DNA of 64,000 nucleotides from Ferruginibacter sp. Its GTDB lineage: Bacteria > Bacteroidota > Bacteroidia > Chitinophagales > Chitinophagaceae. The number at the start of each line of letters is the position of its first letter. Position 1 is the stretch's first letter. Under the pieces are notes generated by a model. That model made no database searches and was not told the DNA's origin. It worked only from the letters and a program-made list of their open reading frames with translations. Shown here in pieces: positions 10,005 through 19,364 of this stretch. Both the position numbers and the translations under genes were made by a program. Location: positions 1 through 64,000 of the forward strand of contig JAOQAK010000047.1 in the NCBI GenBank assembly GCA_025963635.1, given 5' to 3'.

Positions 10005-10895
10005 TCATTTATTCAACACGGGTTTTAAAGTGTATCCTTCTTTCCTCAATAAATTGATCAGGCCTTCCTTACCCACCAGGTGCCCCGCTCCCACCGCCAC
10101 AAATACACTTTCCGCTGGCATGATTGTTTTTAATTGTGCCACCCAGTTTTTATTCCTGTCATTCAACAGCAAATCCTGGTGATTCTCCATACCAAACTCG
10201 GTATCCTTGAACAGGTTTTCGATTTCTGACAATCGTTGTGATTTATATACATGGATCATGGTATCAAAATATTTTTTATACGCAGGAAGGCTGTCAATTG
10301 ATTTTAACAATTCCTTCGCCTGCTCTTCATAAGGAATGCTATCAAATACCGCCGACTGAAATTCCATTGTTTCCAATCCTTTAATTTCTTTTTTCTGTTC
10401 TTTTGCCAATTTCATCAGTTCTTCTTCAACACCGGAGATCGTTTTACATGGCATCATTTTAGGGTAAAGCATTGCCACCAGGAAGAATGGCTTGATCCTT
10501 TGCATGAAGGAAAATGGCGTACCCAGGCTATCCTTAAAAAACGCTTCGATTTTTTGGTATTCCGCCATGGTATACAAGTCCTGTAATTTTTTCCCATCCT
10601 TCATATTCATCATCATCAATCCTCCTAACAACATGGCCGGATCGTCCATATCCATTTCCATATACATCAGCGATGAATTTGACAGGGCGGTTTTTAGCTG
10701 GCTGCTAAATTGGATATCATCCTTACACATCAAATGAAAAGTGCCAAATAAATACGATGGCCGGGCAAGCCCTTTACCACTCACTTCCCACAACAAACTG
10801 TTGTCGTCACTATTCATTTTTAAACCCGGTTGAATCGATTGTGCATTACAGGAACAGAAGAAAAACATGGCGCCGAGTACTTTAATAATGTTCAT
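10005..10895 (-). CDS. TraB/GumN family lipoprotein
   Basis: This is a 296-residue member of the TraB/GumN (Tiki-like) family, proposed to be metal-dependent proteases. Family hallmarks are visible: L-F-G-T-F-H-L near residue 50 (the conserved G-T-x-H), and V-A-V-G-A-G-H-L-V-G near the C-terminus (conserved G-x-x-H), followed by the typical L-L-R-K-E-G-Y-T-L-K-P-V ending. The N-terminus M-N-I-I-K-V-L-G-A-M-F-F-F-C-S-C is a lipoprotein-type signal. It is divergent from the DUF3857 gene at 10980, with 84 bp between them that must hold both promoters. Its 3' end runs up to a heptamer repeat. The substrate is unknown. Confidence 0.85.
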   Translation of the reverse strand: MNIIKVLGAMFFFCSCNAQSIQPGLKMNSDDNSLLWEVSGKGLARPSYLFGTFHLMCKDDIQFSSQLKTALSNSSLMYMEMDMDDPAMLLGGLMMMNMKDGKKLQDLYTMAEYQKIEAFFKDSLGTPFSFMQRIKPFFLVAMLYPKMMPCKTISGVEEELMKLAKEQKKEIKGLETMEFQSAVFDSIPYEEQAKELLKSIDSLPAYKKYFDTMIHVYKSQRLSEIENLFKDTEFGMENHQDLLLNDRNKNWVAQLKTIMPAESVFVAVGAGHLVGKEGLINLLRKEGYTLKPVLNK

Positions 10896-10979
10896 TTCTC
10901 TTGGTTTTCTTTATTTTTCTCAAATTAAACTTTAATACATGAAAACATATACCTTGGGAAAAATTAACATACCCCTAAA

Positions 10980-12914
10980 ATGAAACAGCCCTTTTTTATC
11001 CTCCTATTCGCATGCCTATCCACGAATGTTTTTGCACAAAAAGACATTCCTGGCTACGGAAAAGTAGAAAAGCAAGATCTTGAAATGAAAGAATGTAGTT
11101 TTGATAATGCCGCCCAGGCAATGGTTTTATTTGATGTCGGTGAAATATACTGCAACATCAATAGCATGTTAACCAGCTCGTTTGAAAGACATGTAAGAAT
11201 TAAAATACTGACAGAAAAAGGATTTGACAGGGCTAATATTAAGATCCGTTACAATTCGGAGCGCAATATTGAAGAGATCAAAAACATATCGGCCCAAACC
11301 GTCAATCTTGATGCTTCCGGGAACATTGTTTATACGAAAGTTGATAAAAGCCTGATTTATCGCAAAAAATTGAACAAGCGATATTCCGAAGTGATCTTTA
11401 CTTTTCCCGAAGTAAAAAAAGGAAGCATCATCGAATACAAGTATGTAAATGAGGCGAATGGGGTTATTAAAATGAACAACTGGTATTTTCAAAGCTCCAT
11501 CCCTGTTAAGCTGAGCCGTTATACGATGAACTTTCCCCAGGAATTGATCATTGCAGCCACCCAGCAAGGCAGGCTGAGTGCAGAAGCAAAGATAGATGAC
11601 AAGGGTAACCGCAATATCAGGACCTACACAATGAAAGACATTCCTGCCTTAAGGGACGAGGCCTATATTACTTGTGATGATGACTACATGCAACAGGTGA
11701 TCCCCATTTTAACCGCTGTCGATTTCCCCGGTCAAATGAGAAGGAGTTTATTGAGAGACTGGAAGGAGGTTATTAAAGACCTGATGGAAGATGAGGATTT
11801 CGGTATCCAGTTAAAGAGAAATATTCCGCGTACAAGTGGCCTAGATTCTATGCTTTTAAAAGTTACTGACCCCTACCAGAAAATGGTAATCATCCATAAT
11901 TATGTAAGAAAAAGTATGGAATGGAACGAGTATTTTGGAATTTGGGCATTAGATGGAGTGAGATCTGCATGGAAAGATAAAAAAGGAACCTCCGGAGAAA
12001 TCAATCTAATACTTGTTAACCTGTTGAGGGATGCCGGGCTTACCGTGCATCCTGTGCTGGTAAGTACCCGCGATAATGGCCGCGTTAATACCGGTTTGCC
12101 CGGTGTTTCCCAGTTTAATAAAGTGATGGCCTATGTTGAAATTGATGGCCATGTTTACGTATTGGATGCCACCAATAAATATACACCTGCAAAATTAATC
12201 CCCTATGACGTACTTTCTTCTGAAGGGCTGGTGATAGAAAAATTAACTACGAATGAGTGGGGCTGGAGGGTTTTATGGAACCAGGAAAAACTTTTTAAAA
12301 ACACTACCATCCTGATGGTGGATATAGATGAAAATGGTGTAATGAAGGGAGAAGCGAACATTAGTTCTGCCGACTACTGCCGCGTGGAAAGAATACCGGT
12401 ATGGAAAAAAGGAAAAACAAAATTCATTGAAACCTATTACAGTTCAAAAATTCCGGGCTGGAAGATCGACAGCCTTTCTGTTGAAAATGAAGAAACTGAT
12501 TCGTTGCCCTTAGCCCAATACGTAAATTTCACTTCTAATACAAGTTCGTCCGGTGATTATCACTATTTTTCGGCTAATCTTTTGTCAGGACTGGAAACCA
12601 ATCCATTTATTTCCGACAACCGTTTTTCTGATGTGTTTTTTGGAGCCAACCAGCAGCACAATATTATCGGGCGATTCACCATCCCGACAGGTTATAAGTT
12701 TGATGAATTGCCGAAGAATATAAAGATGATCATGCCCGATACAAGTGTTGTTTTTTCAAGAATAATGCAGGCGACCGACAATATACTCGATATCAGGATC
12801 TCACTGGAAATTAAAAAGCCATTTTATTCTGTTGAGGAATATCCATATTTCCAGGAGTTTTACAAGAAGCTCTTTGAAATGTTAAACGAGCAAATTGTTT
12901 TCAAGAAAAAATAG
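10980..12914 (+). CDS. DUF3857 domain protein with non-catalytic transglutaminase-like fold
   Basis: The 644-residue exported protein starts with a clean signal peptide (M-K-Q-P-F-F-I-L-L-F-A ending V-F-A-Q). A DUF3857 beta-sandwich (about 50-220) follows, with E-Y-K-Y and a Trp-rich strand. A transglutaminase-like core (about 290-420) comes next and then a DUF3858-type C-terminal domain. At the catalytic Cys position it reads G-T-S-G-E-I-N-L, so there is no thiol nucleophile; I recall this as common in this Bacteroidota subgroup. F-N-K-V-M-A-Y-V-E-I-D-G and V-L-D-A-T-N mark the other two strands. A binding or scaffold role at the envelope is likelier than catalysis. The gene is followed by a fragment duplicated from its own 3' end, then by a related protein that keeps the Cys. 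Confidence 0.8.
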   Translation: MKQPFFILLFACLSTNVFAQKDIPGYGKVEKQDLEMKECSFDNAAQAMVLFDVGEIYCNINSMLTSSFERHVRIKILTEKGFDRANIKIRYNSERNIEEIKNISAQTVNLDASGNIVYTKVDKSLIYRKKLNKRYSEVIFTFPEVKKGSIIEYKYVNEANGVIKMNNWYFQSSIPVKLSRYTMNFPQELIIAATQQGRLSAEAKIDDKGNRNIRTYTMKDIPALRDEAYITCDDDYMQQVIPILTAVDFPGQMRRSLLRDWKEVIKDLMEDEDFGIQLKRNIPRTSGLDSMLLKVTDPYQKMVIIHNYVRKSMEWNEYFGIWALDGVRSAWKDKKGTSGEINLILVNLLRDAGLTVHPVLVSTRDNGRVNTGLPGVSQFNKVMAYVEIDGHVYVLDATNKYTPAKLIPYDVLSSEGLVIEKLTTNEWGWRVLWNQEKLFKNTTILMVDIDENGVMKGEANISSADYCRVERIPVWKKGKTKFIETYYSSKIPGWKIDSLSVENEETDSLPLAQYVNFTSNTSSSGDYHYFSANLLSGLETNPFISDNRFSDVFFGANQQHNIIGRFTIPTGYKFDELPKNIKMIMPDTSVVFSRIMQATDNILDIRISLEIKKPFYSVEEYPYFQEFYKKLFEMLNEQIVFKKK

Positions 12915-12924
12915 GTAGCGTGAA

Positions 12925-13305
12925 TTGTCTATCGTCTGTCATCGTTATTTTAAGACCAACTTGTTTTCGGGGTTGCCGGAAAATAATTTTATGGCAGCCG
13001 AACGGCATGCAGACATTGATTTCGGCTGCCAGCAGGAGTATGTATTTTATGGGAATTACACGATCCCACCTGGCTATGACTTTGAAGAACTGCCTCAGAA
13101 TATTTCTTTCATTATGCCGGATACCAGTATTACCTTTAAGCGCTTTATCAGCGCGGAAAACAATTCATTAAACGTGCGGACCTCCATTACTTTTAAACGC
13201 TCGTATTATACTGCTGCAGAGTACCCTGAATTTTCTGCCTTTTATAGAATATTGACCTCAAAACTCAATGAACCCGTAATTATAAAAAAGAAAGATGACC
13301 TATGA
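12925..13305 (+). pseudogene. Duplicated C-terminal fragment of a DUF3857 protein
   Basis: The reading frame aligns with the last ~120 residues of the gene just upstream. H-R-Y-F-K-T-N-L-F-S-G-L matches H-Y-F-S-A-N-L-L-S-G-L, I-M-P-D-T-S is identical, and both end in K-K-K. By eye about 40-45% of positions match over the last 77 residues. The only start is a weak TTG at 12925, there is no signal peptide, and the DUF3857 and transglutaminase-like parts are missing. This is the tail of a paralogue whose front was lost, sitting 10 bp after its relative. Its stop overlaps the ATG of the next gene at 13302, so it may still be translated and help translational coupling. Confidence 0.75.
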
Positions 13306-15203
13306 AAAAATTTACTTTTATCCTTTTAACCCTGCTGGCATTTTTTGGTGTAAATGCGCAGAATAAAATTTATGATGCAGCTACTCTACCCGAAGAGCTA
13401 AAAAAGGATGCTTATTCGGTGAAACGCGAAGAGAAAATAGAGTTCGAGGTGAAGTCAATGGGCAAGGCTTCGCTTAAAATACATACGGTAGTAACCGTTT
13501 TAAATGAAAATGGAAAAGATCAATTGGATTTTCAAACCTATTCCGATCAGTTCCATTCTCTGGAGAACTTTTCTATACAGCTTTTTGATAGTAAAGGGGT
13601 CTCTGTTAAAAAATACAAGCGCTCCGATTTATACCAGCAAGCTTCCCAGGGAAGCGATCTTATTACAGATGGAAAAATGTATTTTTTACGGGTTCCGGCT
13701 TCAGCGTATCCTGTGACCATCCAGACTGATTACGAAATAAGTTACAGTGGTATACTACGGTACCCCGCCTATCAACTTCAAATGCCCGAGCAGTCTGTAG
13801 AGAATTCGGTTTTTGTAGCCACCGTTCCAACCAATCTTGATCTCAGATTTAAAGGAAGAAATACCAGCATTGTTCCCGTAATAACGAATGATGAGAAAGT
13901 TAAAACCTATACCTGGTCAATAAAAAATCTGCCCGCACTTGAATATGAAGAAGGTAGCGTGAGCTATGAAAACAGGTACCCGAATGTTTTATTATCGCCC
14001 AATAAATTTGAAATGGATGGTTATGAAGGTGATATGAGCAGTTGGCAGAACTATGGCAAATGGATTGAGGCGCTGGGAAAGAATACAGGAAATCTTACGG
14101 AAGAAAGGAAACAGTTCTTCCAGGCATTGGTAAAAGATGCAGCCACTGACAGGGATAAAGCGAAAATTATTTACAAATACCTCCAGGATAATTTCCGGTA
14201 TGTAAGTATACAATTAGGTATTGGCGGATTGAGGCCCTTTCCAGCGGATTTTGTAGATAAGAAAAAATATGGTGATTGCAAAGCATTGAGTAATTATATG
14301 AAAACCTGTTTAAATGCCGTCGGCATAAGAAGTCATTACACATTGATCAATGCCAGCTATAACGAAGAACCTGTGGATCCGGCTTTTCCTTACGATGGTT
14401 TTGATCACATTATACTTTGTGTACCGTTTGAAAAGGATTCTGTATGGCTTGAATGCACCAGCAATATCAGTGAATTTGGCGTGCTGGGAAATTTCACTGA
14501 AAACAGGAATGGATTATTGATCACGGAAGACGGTGGCAAGCTTGTTCCCACGCCAAAAAGCAAGGCTTCAGATAATATGTTTTCTTCTACTTCAATTATT
14601 GAACTTGCGGAGAACGGTTCCGGAACTGTAAAAGTGATACTCAATGCATCCGGTGAGTACAAAAGAGACCTGATCCATTATATCAGCAATCAAAAAAAAG
14701 ACGATCAAAAGGATTTCCTGGTGAATTATTTCGGCTATATGCAACCAGATGATTTTGAAATCAATTATGACCAGGCCGATAAAAATGCTGCCACACCGAT
14801 CACCATGAGCATTGGTAAGATCCCTGAGTTTACGGCGGGTAAAAAGGTGTTCCTCAATCCCCGGATTTATAAAATATGGGGTCATACCTTGCCCAAAGCC
14901 GAAAACCGTAAACAGGATTATTATTTTCCAACCCCATTCATTAAAACAGACACTACCATTTATCAATTACCCGAAGGATTTGGTATCGAAACGCTTCCAA
15001 AAGGCAAGCACCTGAGTTTTGAATTCGGAAGCTTCAACAGCAGCTATGAATTTGATGAAAGCAAGAAGCGTATTCGCTCAGTTGCCAGGTTAGAACTGGA
15101 TCAATACAAAATACCCGCAGCAAAATTTTTGGATACCAAAAAATTCTTCAACGAGGTGCTGGGTGAGTATACAGAAAAGATTGTTATTAGGCGCTTACAA
15201 TAA
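13302..15203 (+). CDS. DUF3857/transglutaminase domain exported protein
   Basis: The 633-residue protein has a signal peptide (M-K-K-F-T-F-I-L-L-T ending V-N-A-Q), a DUF3857 domain (about 55-220) and a transglutaminase core. Unlike its upstream neighbour it keeps the catalytic thiol: Cys326 in K-Y-G-D-C-K-A-L and His369 in F-D-H-I-I. The third position is Glu384 in W-L-E-C-T-S, where many transglutaminases have Asp. It may therefore be an active thiol enzyme (protease or acyl-transferase type) in the periplasm, but no substrate is known for the family. Its start overlaps the stop of the preceding fragment by 4 bp. Its stop codon lies 9 bp inside the 3' end of the convergent UbiD gene. Confidence 0.8.
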   Translation: MKKFTFILLTLLAFFGVNAQNKIYDAATLPEELKKDAYSVKREEKIEFEVKSMGKASLKIHTVVTVLNENGKDQLDFQTYSDQFHSLENFSIQLFDSKGVSVKKYKRSDLYQQASQGSDLITDGKMYFLRVPASAYPVTIQTDYEISYSGILRYPAYQLQMPEQSVENSVFVATVPTNLDLRFKGRNTSIVPVITNDEKVKTYTWSIKNLPALEYEEGSVSYENRYPNVLLSPNKFEMDGYEGDMSSWQNYGKWIEALGKNTGNLTEERKQFFQALVKDAATDRDKAKIIYKYLQDNFRYVSIQLGIGGLRPFPADFVDKKKYGDCKALSNYMKTCLNAVGIRSHYTLINASYNEEPVDPAFPYDGFDHIILCVPFEKDSVWLECTSNISEFGVLGNFTENRNGLLITEDGGKLVPTPKSKASDNMFSSTSIIELAENGSGTVKVILNASGEYKRDLIHYISNQKKDDQKDFLVNYFGYMQPDDFEINYDQADKNAATPITMSIGKIPEFTAGKKVFLNPRIYKIWGHTLPKAENRKQDYYFPTPFIKTDTTIYQLPEGFGIETLPKGKHLSFEFGSFNSSYEFDESKKRIRSVARLELDQYKIPAAKFLDTKKFFNEVLGEYTEKIVIRRLQ

Positions 15204-17033
15204 GCCGTATAAACTTCCGCCTTTATCAAAGAGGCGGTTGATCTTTTTTTCGGTGGCCGGATCCACTTCTACTGCCGGGGAATGGTGCGGCTTTATCCTG
15301 GCATCCATCACGAGCGGTCCCCTGCATCCCCAATGTTTGTTTTCCTGGAAGGATGCTATACCATGGATATCATGAGAAGGATTGCACCTGGTGAATGCAG
15401 CCCACAAAAAATTGCGCAGGTTTTCACTCATAAAACCTGCATCATCACAAATGATAATGAAAGGAAAGGTTTGCAAAGACGAAAGATGAGGGATTAGCTG
15501 CTCACTCAAATCATGCATTTCTACTTTCGTAGTATCATAAGTCATGAATGATCTTGCTTCTAAAGCAACAATGCCCGGCAATACAATTCGGGCATTTTCA
15601 TAACCCTGTAAACCTTGCAGGCACAATGGAACTTCGGTTGATAAGTTCCTCAAAATTTCGCCATAAGCTGCAAACACTACTTTACTTCCACTGTTGAGAG
15701 ATGTTCCCGAATAATCGAGCGTATCAATGGTAGTATTCGTATAAAAATGAACGTCTCTCGTGAGATCCATCCTTTGCAAAATAAATTGAAGAAAGTTATC
15801 GATATCATTGACATTCAGCCTGTTGGTTTCATCAGCGGTAATGAATAAAAACTTGGCCAGGCTCAGTTGCCCAGTGCCAAGGATATGATTTGCAATGGTA
15901 AGGATCTCTGCGGGCTGTTTCGTGGGCATGTAGGGCGTGTATCGCTCGCTTCCGATAGCTAATAAAAGCGGGTGAACTCCGGCAGCATCAACGGCATGCA
16001 CTTCCTTTAAACCCGGAATTTCCTCCTGCAGGGCATTGCCTGCAATTTCGTGGATCAGTTGGCCAAAACTGGTATCTTCCTGGGGCGGCCTTCCTACTAC
16101 GGTAAAGGGCCAGATCGCATCTTTCTTTGCAAAAACTTTATGCACCCGCATTAATGGGAAATCATGGGTTAAGCTGTAATACCCAAGATGATCACCGAAC
16201 GGCCCTTCGGGTTTATTTTCACCAGGATACACTTCGCCGGTAATAACAAAATCTGCATCGGTACTAATACAATACCCGTCAACATAAGTATATCGAAACC
16301 GCCTGTTGCCCAATACTCCGGCAAAAGTCATTTCGCTGATCCCTTCCGGTAAAGGCATCACCGCACTAACGCTGTGCGATGGAGGTCCGCCCACAAAAAC
16401 ACTAACTTTAAGTGGCAATCCTTTTTTATTCGCCTTCCCCTGGTGAACGCCAATTCCGCGGTGCAACTGGTAATGCAACCCAATTTCTTTATTGAGTACA
16501 TAATCGTTCCCCGACAATTGTATGCGGTACATCCCCAGGTTGGCATTCATAATGCCAGGTTGATCAATGTCTTCTGTGTATACCTGCGGCAGTGTAACAA
16601 AAGCGCCGCCATCTTTTGGCCAGTGGTGAATGGCGGGTATATCCTGTATCTGAATTTGTTGAAATAATGCGGGCTTTGTCGCTGGATTTTTTAAGGGAAG
16701 CGCCTTAAATGCTGCAAGCCCTGTAGTTAAATTTTTAAAAGGATGTTTGATGGCCTGTACGGGATCGTTCTTTAACGCGATGAGTTGTTGCACCAGGTGA
16801 AGACTGTCCCTGAAAATGAATTTACTTCTCTCCATGGTACCAAAAATGTTGGAGGCTGCCCTGAATTTGCTTCCCTTCACATTTTCAAAAAGCAATGCCG
16901 GTCCGCCTGCCTCATGCACCCGTAAGTGAATTGCCGCCATTTCGAGATAGGGATCTACCTCTTCTTTGATGCGGACTAATTGATTATTCTTTTCAAGATC
17001 TGTTAAACAGGCTTCCAGTGATTTATATGCCAT
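15195..17033 (-). CDS. UbiD family (prenylated-FMN) decarboxylase
   Basis: The protein has about 612 residues and resembles UbiD-type decarboxylases, which use prenylated FMN to remove carboxyl groups from aromatic or unsaturated acids. Visible features are the N-terminal A-Y-K-S-L-E-A-C-L-T-D-L-E-K opening typical of the menaquinone-linked branch. A central Q-L-H-R-G-I-G-V-H-Q and V-F-V-G-G-P-P-S block follows, then the E-G-P-F-G-D-H-L-G-Y-Y-S motif that contributes active-site residues. I take ATG at 17033, because the frame upstream offers only TTG at 17042. In Bacteroidota this branch is usually assigned to a decarboxylation step of menaquinone biosynthesis; that is family knowledge, not proven here. 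No UbiX partner is in the window. It is monocistronic and converges on the transglutaminase gene. Confidence 0.88.
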   Translation of the reverse strand: MAYKSLEACLTDLEKNNQLVRIKEEVDPYLEMAAIHLRVHEAGGPALLFENVKGSKFRAASNIFGTMERSKFIFRDSLHLVQQLIALKNDPVQAIKHPFKNLTTGLAAFKALPLKNPATKPALFQQIQIQDIPAIHHWPKDGGAFVTLPQVYTEDIDQPGIMNANLGMYRIQLSGNDYVLNKEIGLHYQLHRGIGVHQGKANKKGLPLKVSVFVGGPPSHSVSAVMPLPEGISEMTFAGVLGNRRFRYTYVDGYCISTDADFVITGEVYPGENKPEGPFGDHLGYYSLTHDFPLMRVHKVFAKKDAIWPFTVVGRPPQEDTSFGQLIHEIAGNALQEEIPGLKEVHAVDAAGVHPLLLAIGSERYTPYMPTKQPAEILTIANHILGTGQLSLAKFLFITADETNRLNVNDIDNFLQFILQRMDLTRDVHFYTNTTIDTLDYSGTSLNSGSKVVFAAYGEILRNLSTEVPLCLQGLQGYENARIVLPGIVALEARSFMTYDTTKVEMHDLSEQLIPHLSSLQTFPFIIICDDAGFMSENLRNFLWAAFTRCNPSHDIHGIASFQENKHWGCRGPLVMDARIKPHHSPAVEVDPATEKKINRLFDKGGSLYGLL

Positions 17034-17239
17034 TCTTTTCAATTTCAGAGCAAATGTAAAGCACTAAAGCGGGAGAATAGAATTAGAATGGTGCACTATT
17101 GGATCATTGCTGCGTTGCTGAGAATTTATGGGAGTTCCCCAAGGCTAAAATCAGGATGGTCAGAGAGTCCTAATCTGGACATAACCAGTTAAAATTAGAC
17201 AAGTTACCGAATCAAATGAAAGTTGTTGGGATGCAATTA

Positions 17240-18091
17240 TTAAAAACTTACAGGGCAACCGGTCTTGCTCTTTCCTGCGCCGCCTCTGCCACCGTTATCG
17301 AACCGCGGAGCCAGGCGGAAACTTACACCAACACCGGCAAAATAATACCAATCCTTGCTGCCTGCGTTTCCTCTCATCGAATTCACTGCAGGATAAGGCG
17401 TACCGGATCCCTTCAATTCGTCGCCCCTGAAAGCAAGGTCTAAAGCCTGTTGACCATTATTTTGTAACAACAAAACCGGGTCAGCGTACGTGGAGCTTAC
17501 ATCATCGAGGTAATCGGTGAATGTCTTGCGCAGGCCCATTTCAACACGAACCCTTATGTTTTCGGAAAGTGCAAACTTAAAGCCTCCTCCAAATGGCAAT
17601 GACAATTGAGTAAGATTGTATTTAGTTCTGCCGGCGAAAAATCCCTGGCCTTCTGTGCCCAGTGGTTGTAAAAATACTTTAGCGCCCGTAGAATCAAGTG
17701 TAGATGGATTGAAGTGGAAGGCTGATATCCCTGCGAAAACAAATGGCGTAAAACTTCTATCGTATAAATTTAACAGATCATATTCCAGTCCAAGGTGAAC
17801 ATCTGTGATAGGTGATGAGAAGCTAAGGTTACGATTTAAGTAAAGGCCGCTGATTTTATCATCGCCCTTTAATCTCCCAAAAGTTACATTTGCTCTCGCA
17901 TACAATTTTGGGGTGATTTCGTAAAGAAGCCCCGCCCCGGCGGCGGCATTTGATTGCCGGAAAGTGAATCTTTTAGGCTGCAGGTCGCCCTGGTAATTGC
18001 TAATTCCTCCGAATAAAGTGATGTGAAGGTTTTGAGCGTGCGCAAACGTAAAAACGAATAAAATACAGGTACTTAGAAATAATTTCTTCAT
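17240..18091 (-). CDS. Outer-membrane beta-barrel protein (DUF6089-like)
   Basis: The 283-residue protein has a Sec signal peptide (M-K-K-L-F-L-S-T-C-I-L-F-V-F ending A-H-A-Q). G-G-I-S-N-Y-Q-G-D-L-Q follows it, a motif I associate with DUF6089-type barrels of Bacteroidota. The rest is alternating amphipathic strands with aromatic girdle residues, for example Y-F-A-G-V-G-V-S-F-R-L near the C-terminus. The last ~20 residues are Gly- and Lys-rich after the final strand, so the C-terminal residue is not the usual aromatic. It probably sits in the outer membrane as a small barrel; the function is unknown. It is flanked by ~200-bp non-coding gaps and looks monocistronic. Confidence 0.75.
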   Translation of the reverse strand: MKKLFLSTCILFVFTFAHAQNLHITLFGGISNYQGDLQPKRFTFRQSNAAAGAGLLYEITPKLYARANVTFGRLKGDDKISGLYLNRNLSFSSPITDVHLGLEYDLLNLYDRSFTPFVFAGISAFHFNPSTLDSTGAKVFLQPLGTEGQGFFAGRTKYNLTQLSLPFGGGFKFALSENIRVRVEMGLRKTFTDYLDDVSSTYADPVLLLQNNGQQALDLAFRGDELKGSGTPYPAVNSMRGNAGSKDWYYFAGVGVSFRLAPRFDNGGRGGAGKSKTGCPVSF

Positions 18092-18255
18092 AGAGGTTTA
18101 CATTAAAACCGAACTATTACAAAAACCATTCCTGATTAGGATAGGGGGATCCCAAGATTACGAAATGGTGAAATGGGCCCACATGGTTCAGCAGTTCCGT
18201 TTGGAAATAAATTTCCTGAATTTCATATTAAACCATCATCGTCCAATATTATAGT

Positions 18256-19077
18256 CTACTGGTAAACCCTAACGTACTCAATCTCCATTGTTGCCGGAAA
18301 AACGGCGTCGTTAATCCCTTTTTGGCCGCCCCAACCTCCGCCGACCGCAATATTCATCAATAGATAAAATGGTGCGTTAAAAGGCCATTCGTTTATCGTT
18401 TTCCTTTGGTTTACAAAACTAAAATACACTTTGTCATCAAGAAGGAAGTCTATTTTTGCATGCGTCCAATCAATTGCGTACTTATGAAAAGTGGTATATG
18501 GATCTTTAATAAAAATACCCTTACCCTTTTGAGTTCCGATTGTATGATTGAAAGCGCCTGTATGAACCGTACCAAAAACACTGTCTTTGTTGTATCCGAC
18601 ATGTTCCATTATATCAATTTCGCCACATGCCGGCCAGCCCAGTGTATCGCAGTTTTCCGCCAACATCCATATGGCAGGCCATGTTCCCCTACCCTTTGGG
18701 AGTTTGGCGCTGATTTCTATTTTTCCATATTGCCAGCCGTTTTTATTTTTTGAAACCATCCTCGCCGAACTGTATTGATTTTTGCCCATACTCTTTTGCT
18801 TGGCAGTGATAATCAGTTTGCCACCATTTACCCTGGCATTGCCGGTATCTGCTTTGGTGTAATACTGCAATTCATTGTTTCCCCATCCTTCGCCCCCAAC
18901 CTCATAACTCCATTTCGAACTATCCGGTAAACCCGAATAATCGAATTCATCATGCCATACCAGTTTTCTTTCCTTAACGGAACCTTTTGCGGCAAAGGGT
19001 TGTGCGTTACCAAATTGAAAACCTGCGAAAAAAAGCAAGAGAAAGAAAAATGCAAGATTGTTTTTCATGTGGCGCAT
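18256..19077 (-). CDS. GH16 family endo-beta-glucanase (laminarinase/lichenase type)
   Basis: This secreted glycoside hydrolase family 16 enzyme carries the signature E-I-D-I-M-E. Glu153 is the expected nucleophile, Asp155 the helper and Glu158 the acid/base. The bacterial beta-1,3-glucanase pattern is clear elsewhere: W-H-D-E-F-D, N-N-E-L-Q-Y-Y, G-R-G-T-W-P-A-I-W-M-L and the C-terminal M-E-I-E-Y-V-R-V-Y. The six-residue core after E-I-D-I-M-E lacks the insertion seen in kappa-carrageenases. It has a signal peptide; translation could start at ATG 19077 or ATG 19068, the second giving M-K-N-N-L-A-F-F-F. It would cleave beta-1,3 or mixed-linkage glucans outside the cytoplasm. No SusC/SusD pair is adjacent. 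Confidence 0.92.
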   Translation of the reverse strand: MRHMKNNLAFFFLLLFFAGFQFGNAQPFAAKGSVKERKLVWHDEFDYSGLPDSSKWSYEVGGEGWGNNELQYYTKADTGNARVNGGKLIITAKQKSMGKNQYSSARMVSKNKNGWQYGKIEISAKLPKGRGTWPAIWMLAENCDTLGWPACGEIDIMEHVGYNKDSVFGTVHTGAFNHTIGTQKGKGIFIKDPYTTFHKYAIDWTHAKIDFLLDDKVYFSFVNQRKTINEWPFNAPFYLLMNIAVGGGWGGQKGINDAVFPATMEIEYVRVYQ

Positions 19078-19154
19078 ATTAATGAACCGTGAAAATACTA
19101 ATTCCAGTTGTAAGATAACTTACCCGTGCAGGAACGGTAATGAATAAGGTCAGC

Positions 19155-19187
19155 AAACCTAACAGGTTTTAAAAACCTGTTAGGTTT
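19155..19187. repeat. 33-bp perfect palindrome (16-bp arms)
   Basis: The arms aaacctaacaggtttt and aaaacctgttaggttt pair perfectly across one base. It lies in the 287-bp gap between the divergent GH16 and glpK genes, so it cannot be a shared terminator for them. I recall very similar aacctgttaggtt palindromes scattered in other Bacteroidota genomes, which suggests a dispersed repetitive element. Confidence 0.85.
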
Positions 19188-19277
19188 AACGCTATCGCAG
19201 TTCACCGAAAATAAATGAGCACATTCCAACATGATGCAGAATACTCCTTCGTAGCAAGCACTTCTTTTAAAGGAATT

Positions 19278-19306
19278 TATCTTTCATATACCCATTATGA
19301 AAGATA
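19278..19306. promoter_or_regulatory. Inverted repeat upstream of glpK, possible operator
   Basis: tatctttcata and tatgaaagata form an 11-bp perfect inverted repeat with a 7-bp spacer, ending 58 bp before the glpK start codon. Position and symmetry fit a dimeric regulator site, but no glycerol regulator gene is in the window. It could also be a weak RNA hairpin in the leader. Confidence 0.4.
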
Positions 19307-19364
19307 TAACACTACATTAGCTGAATATTTCAAAACGATTGCTTAACCATTTTATCTCCCTTTC

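Noticed and set aside
9846..10182. Plus-strand frames spanning the CCAGTAT array
   Set aside because: They read through a heptamer repeat and the antisense of the TraB gene; no independent coding signal.
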